DNA of 52,698 nucleotides, from positions 1 to 52,698 of the forward strand of contig QAXH01005835.1 of the NCBI GenBank assembly GCA_004335635.1. Direction: 5' to 3'. Below the pieces are notes generated by a model. The model was given only the letters and a program-made list of their open reading frames with translations. It made no database searches and had not been told where the DNA came from. Positions 12,201 through 23,543 of the stretch are shown piece by piece. The first letter of the stretch is position 1, and each line of letters opens with the position of its first letter. The stretch is from Chloromonas sp. AAM2. Lineage: Eukaryota; Chlorophyta; Chlorophyceae; Chlamydomonadales; Chlamydomonadaceae. Both the position numbers and the translations under genes were made by a program.

Positions 12201-15200
12201 CCGCCTGCTGCTGCACCTGCTGCACACTGCCCGCTGCACTGCCCTGATCCAGACCAGCCTTGCAAGCTTTGCCTGATGCCAGCAGCTGCTGTAAGGTTGC
12301 CAGCAGCCGGCCGGCTGTGCTGCCAGTGCCATCCGGTACCAGCAGGGCCAGCAGCAGCGGATCCAGCCCAGCAGCTGCGGCTGCGGCAGCACCTGCCGCT
12401 CCTGCACCTGCCAGCTGCCTTGCCTGCAGCTGGTTGGTTGCAGACAGCAGAAACTGCAACGTGGCACTGCACAGCTGCCTGCCAGAGATGCGCCTCTGTA
12501 GCTGCTGGAAAGCCGGCATTAAAGCTGCAGCAGACACGCCATCTGGAGCAGTGGAAGATGCTGCAGAATCGTTGGATGGCTTGCCACCATAACCTTGGGC
12601 AGTGTTCATCAGCATGCGTAGGGCGTGCATGCACAGGGCCACAGGCGCTTCATCGCACGCAACGAGCGTCATGAGCTCAACCTCAGCGTCCTGCATGCAG
12701 CATGCAGCGAGAGTGAACTGGTAGTAAGCCACACTGTGGCGGTGAAGCAAACAGCTAACCAATATCATGGGCATACAAAGTTGTGTTCGGTACCAGATGC
12801 GCTTGGCGTTGGTTGCAGCATGGCCTCGGGTCGAAAGTGCGTAGACGTCTATTGGATTGGTGCTTTTTTTTGTCCAATTTTTTGTCCAGCCTCATGCGCA
12901 CGCACAGCACACGCTGGCATATCATTTAAGTGGCTGGCACATGACTTGTGCATGAGGTTGGTCAACGAGGTGCTCATTCAATTGATTCACTTGATAAGCC
13001 GCCGATTGGACGATTGCCAGGCATTCCACCTGGGCACCCCGTACATTCACTCTAGTACATCGTGACCCGACTGTTGCTAGTTTCATCTGTTAAGTCGCAT
13101 TAGAGGCGCTACGGCTGGCCATGCCACTCCACTAGACTCACCTGCCATCTGTCGCACAGCAGCAGCGCCTGCAGCCTGAGGGCCGCCATCAAGACCCTGC
13201 CCTGCCCAGACTGCACTGACGCTAACTCCCCATGAGAATGGCTCTTCAGCACCTGACCATCATCCTCTGAGGGCTGCAGAAGGGGAGCTAAGGCAGCTAG
13301 GCAGCTCAGTGCTTGGGGGCCATGTGACTGGGCCACGTGGCAATAGGCTAGCCATGCAAGGGCACGTGTAAGTAGGCCATGTACTGCACGTGATGTGACA
13401 GGTGAGTGAGCCTGCAGCAGCATGTCATGTGCAGGCACGCCATGCTGACATGGCAGGACGTTGTGGCTGGGTTAGGCAACTGCGCATGCTCTTTTTAAAC
13501 ATATCAAGAGTGCAATATGTGAGCAAGGAAGGACTAGTTGTGGGAAGCCCGCATCACGGGCTAGACAAGGAAAAGTAGAAGACAAAGCACATATGCGACA
13601 GCATAAGAAGTTGTAACACCTGTGCTGTGCACATGCAGCGTCCTGCTGCGCCATGTCGCCATCCAGAGTCACCATGCAGGCATGGCCTTACCTGCAGGGG
13701 CTGCTGCTGTCGCAATGCAGTGTCGTTGCATGCCTGCGCCTGAGAGGCCGCCTCGTAAGCCAGATCCAGCAGCCGTGTGCAGGCTTGAAGAACAGCAGTG
13801 TCAGGCGCTTCTGTGAGCCATGGACCAAGCAGTGAGGTGGTAGGTGACGTGTGGGGTTGGCGGCCAGCATTTGGTTTGCTAGGGGCGGAATTGGTAGGGA
13901 CGTCGGTGGTATTGCTGGCGGGTGCAAGGCCTTGATGGACGGCTAAGGACAGCAGGATATGAGCATACTCAGCACTCAGTGCAGCCGCTCCTGCATGGCC
14001 TAGTATGGCAGCGGCTCGTGTGCGCAGGAGGGCCACGCAGTCAGCAGCGCTGGCATGGGACCGACTGAAGAGATGCATCCGCCACAGCACCTGCACGTGC
14101 AGAAGTGATATACAAGGCATGAAGTGCCTGGGGCTTGGGTGACGTGGTAGTTGAGAGAGACGTAGAGCTCATCTGAATGCACGGATGATCTTTCAACTGA
14201 AAGAAAATGGCTGATGAGGTGCAGACGAGCATGAGGGTGCACTTGTAAGGTGATGCAGGGCAGCTAGCAGCAGGGTATAACAAACACTGCTGCATATTCT
14301 TGCAGAGAGCATCACATGCCTCTGTCTGTTCACCAAGAGACCTCTTGACTATATCCGTGTGCTCACCACAGTGTGCAGCATGAGCGTGTCAAGTACAGTG
14401 GTGACCTCTGCCTCCTGTTGCCGGGCTGAGGCCAGCCCATGCTCGCTTCTGTTGGTCAGCCCGTCCTCCACAATACGTAGGTAGAAGGCAGCGCTGACAA
14501 GGCATGCCTGCAGGCCAAGAAGTCAGCATCAGTTATTAGTGATGGGTGAGGCACAGAGGGACGTGTGCTAACAGCCAAGCAGCACGGAGAACAGCAGTTC
14601 GGGCACTGCATTGGCACAAATCCTCAGGTGACGGCACTGAGCAGGCCTTCAGTTGATCTTGGCTGATGTTCTCACCTCTGCCTTGTCCAACTGAGCCAAT
14701 GCAAACCATTCCTTGGCCAGGGACAGGCACATGGCCAGGCGCTCAAGGGCCAGCGAACTGTTGACGGGTCCCAGACCTTCTGAACTTCGCCCTTGCTCCC
14801 ATGTCAACACCAGGTTACTGTGCATATCGGTGAACAGCATTTTGTGAGGGAGACTGCAGCGGCTACAAGGGCGAACACTGACAAGCATTGGCTCATGCAA
14901 TGACAAGCCATCGCATTTTATGGCCCCAGTGCCTTGGTCCTGCGTGCTGCGTGTTGGCATGCTTTCAACAGGTGATGGCAAACCACTTGTGCACACACGC
15001 GCTACCTGGAAGGCAGGCTGCTAACACTAACCATGCATGCTGGCACAACTTGGCCGCTGTGTGCCGCCCTTCTCGATCATTGTCCTCAACTCTTCCGAGA
15101 TGGGTTTCTGTCAGCTGCAGCTGGACGATTAGGGGCGTGGTGCTTACAAGATCATCCTTGTTTGCCCTGGATTTCAGCACGTGGGCATAGTCCTGCACAG

Positions 15201-15633
15201 TGTGAACAAGTTGAGTATCTACTCAGTACCCAAAAGGTCAGTAGTCTGCATCAAACCATGGACTCAATGGCCTATCCCCTTGACGGCCTTTACCCATGGA
15301 AGAGCTTTCTGGACCTACCCAGAGCTTGGTTGCGCAGGCAAGGACTGATGCTTTCTTATCTTGGTCATGGCGCTCGACGATTGCGTATCCTGATTCTAGC
15401 AGCTGTTCAAGCCTGTGCAGCAGCACGCGCGCCGCATCCGGATCCTGTTGATCAATGTTCGCGGATGCTGCGATTGAACCGCCAAGGTTGCCAGTCAAGG
15501 TTTCAAGGGCCAGCAATCGTGGCGTAGCAGTCGCTGCTGCCATGCTGAGTTCTGCACGCCTGGCAGGTACACTAGCGGCAGCAATCACAGCAAACCCTGG
15601 ACCATCATTAACAAAACACGGCACGCGAGTCAA
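6233..15633 (-). CDS. ZIP4: SPO22/ZIP4/TEX11-like meiotic TPR protein
   Basis: Members of this family are helical TPR-type scaffolds that promote class I meiotic crossovers. Exons (minus): 15633-15319, 15192-15032, 14817-14676, 14507-14367, 14090-13692, 13411-13142, 12690-12106, 11861-11680, 11286-11100, 11060-11001, 10648-10311, 9969-9857, 9297-9105, 8638-8533, 8116-7984, 7547-about 7453, 7041-6764, 6374-6233. All phases agree, giving about 1279 aa, or 1249 aa if translation starts at the ATG at 15543, which is followed by MAAATATP. Support is pattern-level: the helical Ala/Leu-rich build, segments such as LGLAAFFGD then EWFATTGMRLGEAAG (about 950), and a C-terminal VQWMVAMAWNRGAQHM (about 1216) that resembles the conserved end of the SPO22 domain. 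It is longer than plant ZIP4 because of Ala/Gly-rich stretches. Another TPR protein is possible. Confidence 0.62.
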
Positions 15634-15818
15634 ACACCCGTGGACTGATGTATCTCGTTATCAAACAATCTGCTGTGGCTGATGGCAGGCTAATCATCAG
15701 GACTCTTCAACGTCAGATAGATGGTTTGAAAGAAAACGGAAACATCTCATCTCATTTAGATCCAGCGATTTGGCGGGGGCGCAAATCCTTCAAGTCCCAT
15801 AAGGAGCATGTGGTAAAA
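15634..15818. promoter_or_regulatory. Probable shared promoter region between ZIP4-like gene and secreted gene A
   Basis: Only about 185 bp (275 bp if the later ATG of the ZIP4-like gene is used) separate the two divergent start codons, so both promoters and both 5' untranslated regions must overlap here or reach into the genes. I see no convincing named motif. Confidence 0.5.
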
Positions 15819-18800
15819 ATGAAGCATTTACTGACCCTTTCGTTGCTCGTCATTACAAATGGTGCACTGACGGAGCCCACGTACTGGGATCTAGCAGCAT
15901 CCATTGTACCACAAGCCGTTGGCGCTGCCTTTGGCCATTTGAGCGACCTTTCTCCCGCATCAGGTGAGTATGCTCCCTGCCTACCATGTGCGCGGGCTTA
16001 CATCAGGCTGGTGCTAAAAACCAACCTGAGCATGTGACTGAACAGCCCACTCTGGACTTCCTTGAAACCCTCTTGCAGCATGCAGTCCCCGATTGCAGTC
16101 CCGATTGCAGCATGCAGCTGGGGCATGTACCTTATCCACAATCGTAATGTGAGATGCATGCATTTGAATTCTCTGGCTTTTTGGCTGAAGGACGACTGGC
16201 TTCCATGGCCCACCTGCTGTTTTCACATGCATTTCACCTGCCATCTCGTTCATTCATCAAAAGGCCACCTACAGTCTGCATGCGTACCAGAACCAAGCTT
16301 TCCATGCGTGCCAATCCACTTGTCTGGCCAGCGTTCATGTGACCGCATTAAGCCCCCACCTGGCTATGCACGGTGTCATGCATGATCCAGGCCCTGCTGC
16401 CAGCTCGATTGAACCATTTGCTTTGCAGGCCCAGATGATGTCAAGCCCCTGAGAGTATCGCTGTTAGCCGCACGTGAAGCCCTTGACATCTTCAGCTTTG
16501 CCTACCCCACCAAAGTCAGCAAGCAGCTCACAGGCACTTTGAATAAACGGCTGGAGGAGCACCTAGACCTTTGGGCAGGGCTGAGACGTGACCTTGACAA
16601 GGGCTATGAGCTGCTGGGGGACTTTCAGGACCTGGCACACAGCCTTGTGGAATACAATACAAGCGATGTGCAGGTGAGGCACAAGTTAGCATCGCAGACA
16701 TTTTCCAGGTCAATCGCAGACATTTTCCAGGTCAATCGCAGTCATTTTCTAGTGGTCAGTCAATGCAGCAGTTAAGCCAGCCATATGGAAAACACTAGGT
16801 ATTCAAGAGTTATGACAGGCAACTGTGAGAGGCACGCACTGTTTTGGCTGGCCTGTACGAGTCCACTCCTAACAAGAGGGTTGTCAATGGTGCATGGGGA
16901 CTGTGTGAGGTGGTAGGCCCGCCCGTTGGCTTTGACTTGATAGGCTTGTACACGTGCTCCTGCAGGAACGGCTTCAGGCCTGCCTGAAGTGGCTGGACGT
17001 CATGAACAACCACCGTGTCGGGTGGGTGTGCATGCTCGAGTATTTCAGGAATACTCATCTGCACATTCACGAGACAGGTGCGATGTAGTTTAAGCTTGGC
17101 GCACACTATGCAGGCAGTACTTGCAACCCATGATGATGACTTGAGCAGCATCCTCAACCGACATAAACATTGCATATGCAGCCAACCATTGGCCTGGCTT
17201 TTGCAACAGCCCATGACCACGCAGTGCATAGCTGAATGCCCGGTGCTACAGCCCAGCCTAGCAGGCAGGCTAGATGCGCGGTTCTTCTGGCTGGCCCCCC
17301 ACGCACCAATGCATGGAGATTTTGTTCATGGCAGTTGTTGGTCAGTGTGGGAGCTGCCACAAGCGCTCACAAACTTGCACGTGGCTGCAGGTATAGGTAC
17401 GATGTGTTCGTTGACTCTCCTGTCAAGGAAGGCCTCATCTGGCACAAGGACATGAGCAAGTAAGCAGATGTACACAACATCGTGGAGTGTCATGGAATTT
17501 CTTAGCAATTAGCAATCACTCCTTGCCACTTTTGTTACAGAGTTTGGTCCTCGTGTCACGTGGCACAGGGCAGTGCCGGTCACCAGGGTCCTGGCAAAAT
17601 ATTTGCGTGCCATCTCACCATGCACACACCCATATGATGCCGACAGTCCTGTGAAGCAGTCCTGTGAAGCACTGGTGTCTTGAATGTATTGTGCTTGTTT
17701 GTTGCTTTTATAAGCAGCTTATTATATATTATTATATAGCTTATTATGTATTATTATATATTGTTGCTTTTATAAGTAGCTATGAACAAAAACGGGTGGT
17801 ATACACTCATGAAGGAAAAAGGAACCCCAAGCTTTGATCTTTAATCAAAGCTATGTTCACAAAGGAAGGAAGCAATTCTTTGAATGCGTTTATCTTGAGA
17901 AGCGTTTCTGTTCCTTTACTCCTCTTCAAAGCACGCTCTCCACCTGCTCCACGCTCTCCACGCTCTCCTGCACGCATTTGTATCATGCCCACTGCAGGTT
18001 CAACAACCCCATACTAATCCCTTCATGCGATTGTGACAGTCTCTTGCTACACTTACTCTTTCCGTGACCCAGTGCTGCAAATTCAGAAAGCTACTGTGTG
18101 CCTGCAGGCTCTTCTGGGGTTACCAGGGCGTGCATCCTGTCGACAGCCTGAGCGGCCGGGAGAACGTGGCCCTCCTGCTCAGCTCGCAGCTGCAACAGAT
18201 GCTGGACAACTACACCACCGTACAAGCCTTTGAGCACGTTTACCTGGAGCCTGACCACGCACGGTTTCACCTCTTCCGTAAGCTTACCAGGTGGGAGAAA
18301 CCATCTATGCTGAAGAACAGCATGAAGACGGATGCCAGGCAGCCTAGCAACGCTTATTCTGTTCTCAAGTGCTGAAGGTCAGTTCGAGATAAGAAAAGGC
18401 CGTGCCAGCACTGCACCTAAATCTTGGATTGTATGTCCTGGCCACATGCCACGTGCACCCAGGTCTGTACTGGCAGTGCTGAATTTCGTGCCGGAGTTGA
18501 CTCCCTCGGCCCAGCTCACGCCATCGCACCTTCCCACTCACAACAGGGCACTCCAGGCTCGCTCGGTTGCGCGCGTCCTGGCCTCAGACAGGAAGACCCT
18601 TGCAGGCAGACACAGCTCTGATGTGTTAAAACAGGCTGACACTGCGTGCGATGCGTATGAGGCAGTGCTCAAGTTCCAGCAGCTCTTCAAGACACTGGGC
18701 CAAGTAAACAATCAGGTGCGGCCAGTCAGGAGTCCCAGTGCTGAAACTGAACACCTTGTGGGGAAGAAAGGCGAATTCATTGCCGGTGCAGGGTAACTGG

Positions 18801-19142
18801 GGCTAGGCAACGTTTTAATGGTTGGTGTCAACAACTGCTGGTCTGCCTTTTCAAACCGAACACCTGTGTGCCCAAGCCACATTGTGCAGCAGTCCATCAT
18901 TCATATTCGTTGGAGAGCACATGCACCTGATTTGAGAATGGGAACTGCTGGGATAGTATTCTGCCGTTGGGAAATGCTTGCAGGTGTTTGCTGTTGAGTT
19001 TTACGAGGAGCGCGTGATGGAGGCCGAGGCTGCACAGGCCCGTGAGGCGTGTGACGAGCAGTGGGGGCAGGTCAAGCAGTGGATGCAGGACATTGACTTG
19101 CAGGGGCTCATACGATGCCTGGCTGAAGCCATGCTGGTGTGA
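15819..19142 (+). CDS. Unrecognised secreted protein A (first of tandem pair)
   Basis: Exons 15819-15963, 16429-16673, 16966-17021, 17391-17459, 18108-18290, 18463-18715 and 18984-19142 join in one frame to 369 aa. The N-terminus MKHLLTLSLLVITNG looks like a signal peptide. Conserved blocks shared with the neighbour at 19773 are YWDLA-SIVPQ, VKPLR, IFSFAYP, LRRDLD-GY-LLGD-QDL, LKWLD-MN, FWGY-G, LLL-SQLQQ-LDNYT, HVY-EP-H, FH-FRK-T and a Trp-rich C-terminal helix. Sequons for N-glycosylation occur at about N125 and N206. The protein looks mainly helical. I do not recognise the family and assign no function; a secreted or endomembrane location is inferred from the signal peptide only. It is divergent from the ZIP4-like gene. 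Confidence 0.72.
16691..16750. repeat. 22-bp tandem repeat in intron 2 of gene A
   Basis: Two full units beginning ATCGCAGACATTTTCCAGGT and a third, diverged and partial unit follow each other directly downstream of the exon 2 donor. Confidence 0.85.
17698..17781. repeat. AT-rich segment bounded by direct repeats, intron 4 of gene A
   Basis: A stretch of TTATTATATA-type sequence is bounded by TTGCTTTTATAAGCAGCT and TTGCTTTTATAAGTAGCT. It stands out as far more AT-rich than the surroundings. Confidence 0.75.
17830..17852. repeat. Inverted repeat, intron 4 of gene A
   Basis: AGCTTTGAT and ATCAAAGCT form a perfect 9-bp stem around a 5-nt loop (CTTTA), about 50 bp after the AT-rich segment. Confidence 0.8.
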
Positions 19143-19772
19143 TACACAGTCACGTGAAGGAAAGCAGGATTTGATGTGCAGCACTGACTCCTCAGCGATG
19201 TGTTAGCATTGCATTGGAGGAGTTCCGGTGACCGTGGTTAGCAAGGTAGGCGGCTGGTTGAAACGGCTTGCTACTTCTGTGGCCTTTGAGCGTCCTTTTC
19301 TACGACCAAAACGCGCATTGCTTCATGCATCTGAATCTTGGACCTTGCGTTTTCCATGCAGCACTCAATATTTTTGTGCATGTCGCACAAAATGATACTC
19401 CCGTGGGTCTTTGATCGATCTGTAGTCAGGTCAACTCTTAGCGGTATGTCGCGTGCGTGATCCCAAGCGTTGTGAATACCGTGAATTGCCTCGCGTGACA
19501 TCCCACAAGATATGTAATTGTTGTAAGGACACGTTCCGGCGTCGTAAGGGCCTAGGGAGTCCTAAAATTTGCTGTTGAAGCTTGGTGCCAGGCCATCCCA
19601 TGCCTGAGTGAGAGTGAGGTCACACACTACGTCATAGCCACATTGTTACAGCTTGAGGTTGAGCTCTGGGCCTGAGCACGAGCCTGGTGTGCGCGTTCGC
19701 AACACCACGAGTCGCAGACGTCGGAGTTTGCGCGCGCCCGGCTGCGAAGCCCAGTCAAATCCGACTATTCAA
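19143..19772. other. Intergenic between secreted genes A and B
   Basis: This 630-bp spacer holds the 3' end of gene A and the promoter of gene B. I see no coding region and no copy of the dispersed 18-nt element, unlike downstream of gene B. Confidence 0.55.
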
Positions 19773-22700
19773 ATGAGGTGCCTGTGGGCAGTTGCGTTGC
19801 TGCTGACGCTGAGCAAGGCCTGCAATGCGCAGCAGGCGTACCACAGCTGCGCCGATGTTGTACCCAGTGCAGCCAGAGCACAGTCAGATGGCCACGGCGG
19901 CGATTCACAGTCTACATACTGGGATTTGGCAAAGTCGATTGTCCCGCAGACCGTGGACTGCGCTTTCTACCTGATGCGAGACCTCGGCCCAAGCACAGGT
20001 ACCTGGGCAGACCAGATGGCTCAGAAATGTCAGGGCAGTGTGACACTGGTGAGAAAGCAGCGCTCTCAATCCGTGCTCAAGGATGCTCAATTGTGCAAAT
20101 TGACATGAACATTTCTCGAGGCAGTCAAGAGGTATAGCCAAAGATGCCGCAGGCGTCTTACATGGTTCCATTTCTGTTGGGTTCCATTTGATCTGACCTG
20201 TGTGGCATATGATGTTCCCTCATGAGCCTCACAAGCTGGACTGCAGGCCCAGATCAAGTGAAGCCTTTAAGGATAGCCATGCTGGCTGCAAGGAACGCTC
20301 TCAACATCTTCAGCTTCGCTTACCCCAACGGAACCAGCAATCAGGGCGCAGCGAGCCTAGACAGGGGCTCAGAACAGCCGGTGGATGTGTGGTGGCGCCT
20401 GAGGCGGGATCTGGATGACGGCTATGCGCTACTGGGTGACTTGCAGGACCTTGACCACAGCCACGTCAAGTACAAATGCAAAGATGTGAAGGTACGGTCA
20501 CAACCAGCTTGCAAGCCACTCTGAACATGCAATTGTGTAGTCATGGGTGTGCTCACATTTGCGCCTTGAAGTTGCCTTCTATTGCTCAGGGTTGGGTAGG
20601 ACGGTATCCAGCTTCGTCCCTTGCATGGCTTGCTAGCGCTCGCGCCCGATGCAAAATGAAAAGAAGTTTGCCAGTTTTGGGACAATTTGACAGGTTCATG
20701 TGGTGACTGTTCGTGTGGCCTGTTGTATTGACTGTTGGGAACTATTGTGTGCTTTTTTTGTGGGGCTCCCTGATGTATTCAATGTATGTAGCACGTACAC
20801 ATGTGATCATACTGACAGAAAGGAAACGTGATTTTCGCCAGCTACGGACAGCCAAGCTAAGGCTCATTTCTCATCATACATGCATGCCTGAAGTTCAAGC
20901 GCTTATGAGCAGCTACTGACCTTGCAACCACTTGTTAACAAGTCGACAAATCTGTATACGGAGTCGCATAGCTATCCGGTAACAAGTAGACTCGTGATAA
21001 GATTATCAGACCAGGCTCATACGTCGATCATGCATGCGTGCTCGCACAGCGCACAATCAGTAGCACGCAAGTGTTCTGATAGCATTCGACATCATACACT
21101 TGTGTTATCAGACCAGGCTCACTTGCCAGTTGCCACTTCCGATTGGATGTGCACAATTGTATAGGTGCGGCGTCGTGCAGTCCTCAAGTGGCTGGACGCC
21201 ATGAACAGGAACTGCAAGCGGTGAGTACGCGTGTGCATGTACTGAATGCACACGTAATTGTTCGAACATGAAGAATGGAGCAATACACAACGGTCAAAGC
21301 CCACACATCTGGAACATGCCGTGGAGCTTGTCAGTTGCCAGACAGGCACCTGCCCTCGCACCGCCCCCTCTCAGCCCTGACAATAATAATAAGATAGCTG
21401 GCCTTGTGTGCTAATATGGGGTTTCCAGGAGCCTTGGCTGCAGGTTTGCATACCGTGAGTTCGTGGACAAGCCTCTGCATGGTGGCGACCTGGCCTGGCA
21501 CAAGCATGAGAAGAGGTAAGCACACCGTGCCACCAGCAACAGACGTAGTACGACATCTACTGCGTTATTAAAGCACGGATTGAATCTGGGTATTCTCCAA
21601 TGTGCTGTCATCCAGTTGGAGGTGACAGCTTGTTTTCCTGCAGTTAAAACGTTCACAAAGCTGTAACTAGTCACCTTGTCGCAACCTGAAGCTCTGGTTC
21701 CTGTGCAAGACGATACCTGCTTAGTCGTCTCTATTGACTTCTTGTTATTTAAGGATGAAGAGTGTCCCGTCCGTCTCGCCTGTCGTCTTCTGAGTGTACA
21801 TGGCATGGCTCTTATGAAGGTGCTTGATTAATCATCCTGAATCCACTGATTCTGCCTAGATTGTGACATCGTCATTACACTCCCATGTATGGTGTCCGTT
21901 AGCACCATGACACTGCCGTTCCAGGTTCTTCTGGGGCTATGAGGGCACCTGCCCCGACCCACGGCTGAGCGGCAAGGCCAACATGGCCCTCCTGCTCAGG
22001 TCGCAGCTGCAACAGCTGCTGGACAACTACACCGACGTACAGGCCATCAAACACGTCTACGTGGAGCCCGAGCATATTCACTTCCACAACTTCCGCAAGC
22101 AGACCCGGTGGGCACTGGCCACAGCAGCAAGCAATGGCTGTCCAGCCTGCCATCATGAAGATGTTCTGTGGACAGGCTGCATGCCATTGGTTTTGAGAGC
22201 GGCTACACTGCATATCAGATCCATTCTTCGCTCATTCTGAAATTTGGCAGCCTGCTGGCATGAACACGACACCTGTCTGCCCTTGTGCATCAACTCACGC
22301 GCAAAGACATAAGGATTGTGGGCAGCACGACTTATGGCATGGACTGCAAACAGCTGTGTCCGTCTGTTTTAGGTCCATGCTGGCAGTGATGCAGTTCATG
22401 CCAGAGCTGATGCCGGCGCCCCAGCCCGTGCCTCACAGCCGGGCCATGCTGGCTCATCTCACGCCACACCCGCTGAGCACAATCAGAAGGAGTTTGGGTC
22501 AGCCCCCACGTGCTGCCCCCACGTGTGACGTTCAAGAGGCGGTTGTGCACTTCCAGGAGATGTTCAAAGTTCTCGGCAAAGTCAACGATAAAGTGAGTCA
22601 AGTCAACGATTCGGTCTAGTGTAGAGTGATGGATCAGCACCTCGTGCAAGTGCGAGTTCTGTGTACCCTACCTGATAAATTGTGTGTATTCTTCGCGCTG

Positions 22701-23164
22701 GTGATTGCGTGCTCAGACTAGCTGTACCAAATGTCAGGGCCAACGCGGTGTGTTGTGACGCACTGACTGAGCGTAAGGCATTTGATCAGGCGCATGTCTG
22801 ACATGGGGATCATCACCCATGCAGGCTACAGTATCAGCCCAAAGCATGTGCACTGTGCTTTGCCAAGATGCTCAGTGTGCTGCCTGAGAGATTGAACCGC
22901 AGAAAGCATGCACCAGTCTACAGTCGCCCAGTGCATGCATGGCAATGGTGTCAGCTGACTTGAGGTTGTTTGTTTTGCACGTATGGTTTGCACTCACCGC
23001 AGGTCTTTGCTGTTGGATTCTACCAAGAGCGTGGCAAGGACTCTGATGCCCAAGAGTCCAAGGAGGCATGTGACAACCAGTGGGAGGGACTGAAGCTCTG
23101 GATGAGGACAGTGGACATGGAGGGGCTGATGCTGTGCGTAGCTGCAGCAGTGCTTAATTATTGA
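19773..23164 (+). CDS. Unrecognised secreted protein B (tandem paralogue of A)
   Basis: Exons 19773-19998, 20247-20491, 21165-21220, 21444-21515, 21925-22107, 22373-22592 and 23003-23164 give 387 aa. Exons 2, 3 and 5 are exactly as long as in gene A (245, 56 and 183 nt), and every intron phase matches, so the two arose by tandem duplication. In exon 5, I count about 39 identities in 60 residues. The N-terminus MRCLWAVALLLTLSKACNA is a signal peptide. It is followed by a stretch with two cysteines that gene A lacks. Sequons occur at about N103 (NGTS) and N234 (NYT). Intron 2 is 673 nt, against 292 nt in gene A, and carries copy C of the dispersed element. Function unknown. Confidence 0.72.
20666..20683 (+). 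repeat. Dispersed 18-nt element, copy C (intronic)
   Basis: One mismatch to the consensus (TTTTGG for TTCTGG), preceded by AAAATGAAAAGAA. It lies in intron 2 of secreted gene B, in the gene's sense, about 140 nt after the stop codon met if exon 2 is read through into the intron. Confidence 0.8.
21003..21121. repeat. 17-bp direct repeats in intron 2 of gene B
   Basis: TTATCAGACCAGGCTCA occurs at 21003-21019 and 21105-21121, perfectly repeated, 102 bp apart. It lies in the part of the intron that has no counterpart in gene A. Confidence 0.85.
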
Positions 23165-23365
23165 CAAGGGAAACCGTGTTGCTGTTTTGACGTTGAAGGC
23201 AAACCATGTTGGCATGTTTGAGGGCACTGGTATTGGTGAGGTATGTGAGCCCGTACGTTGCTGGCCACCCTCCTCCTTGGGGAGGTAGCCAAGCCCTCCA
23301 TCCCCCGACTGAGACAGCCTCTGATGACCATCTGATGACCAGCCCCACGTTATGAAAACAAAGAA

Positions 23366-23383
23366 GTTTGCCAGTTCTGGGAC
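23366..23383 (+). repeat. Dispersed 18-nt element, copy D
   Basis: Perfect plus-strand copy, preceded by ATGAAAACAAAGAA. It starts about 200 nt after the stop codon of secreted gene B, in that gene's sense. Confidence 0.85.
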
Positions 23384-23391
23384 AGTTTTTT

Positions 23392-23421
23392 GGGTGGTGT
23401 GACTGACATGTCACACCACCC
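23392..23421 (+). repeat. 12-bp perfect stem-loop after copy D
   Basis: GGGTGGTGTGAC and GTCACACCACCC are perfect reverse complements around the 6-nt loop TGACAT. The stem starts 9 nt after copy D, in the likely 3' region of gene B. It could be a transcript-end structure or one end of a small mobile element. Confidence 0.85.
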
Positions 23422-23423
23422 AA

Positions 23424-23543
23424 CCTGCTCTCGGACAGGCCGCAGAAGTGGCTCGGCCGCCTGCTCTCGGACAGGCCACACTTGTTGGTGCATGCTGGCC
23501 AGGGTTGGTGCATGCTGGCCAGGGTTGGTGCATGCTGGCGAGG
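23424..23543. repeat. Short tandem and direct repeats downstream of gene B
   Basis: CCTGCTCTCGGACAGGCC occurs at 23424-23441 and 23460-23477. The 20-bp unit GTTGGTGCATGCTGGCCAGG then occurs three times in tandem at 23484-23543, the last with one change. The rest of the 23165-24263 spacer shows no gene. Confidence 0.85.

Noticed and set aside
12036..12674. 212-codon plus-strand frame
   Set aside because: It lies opposite exon 7 of the ZIP4-like gene, which fits an 18-exon in-frame chain.
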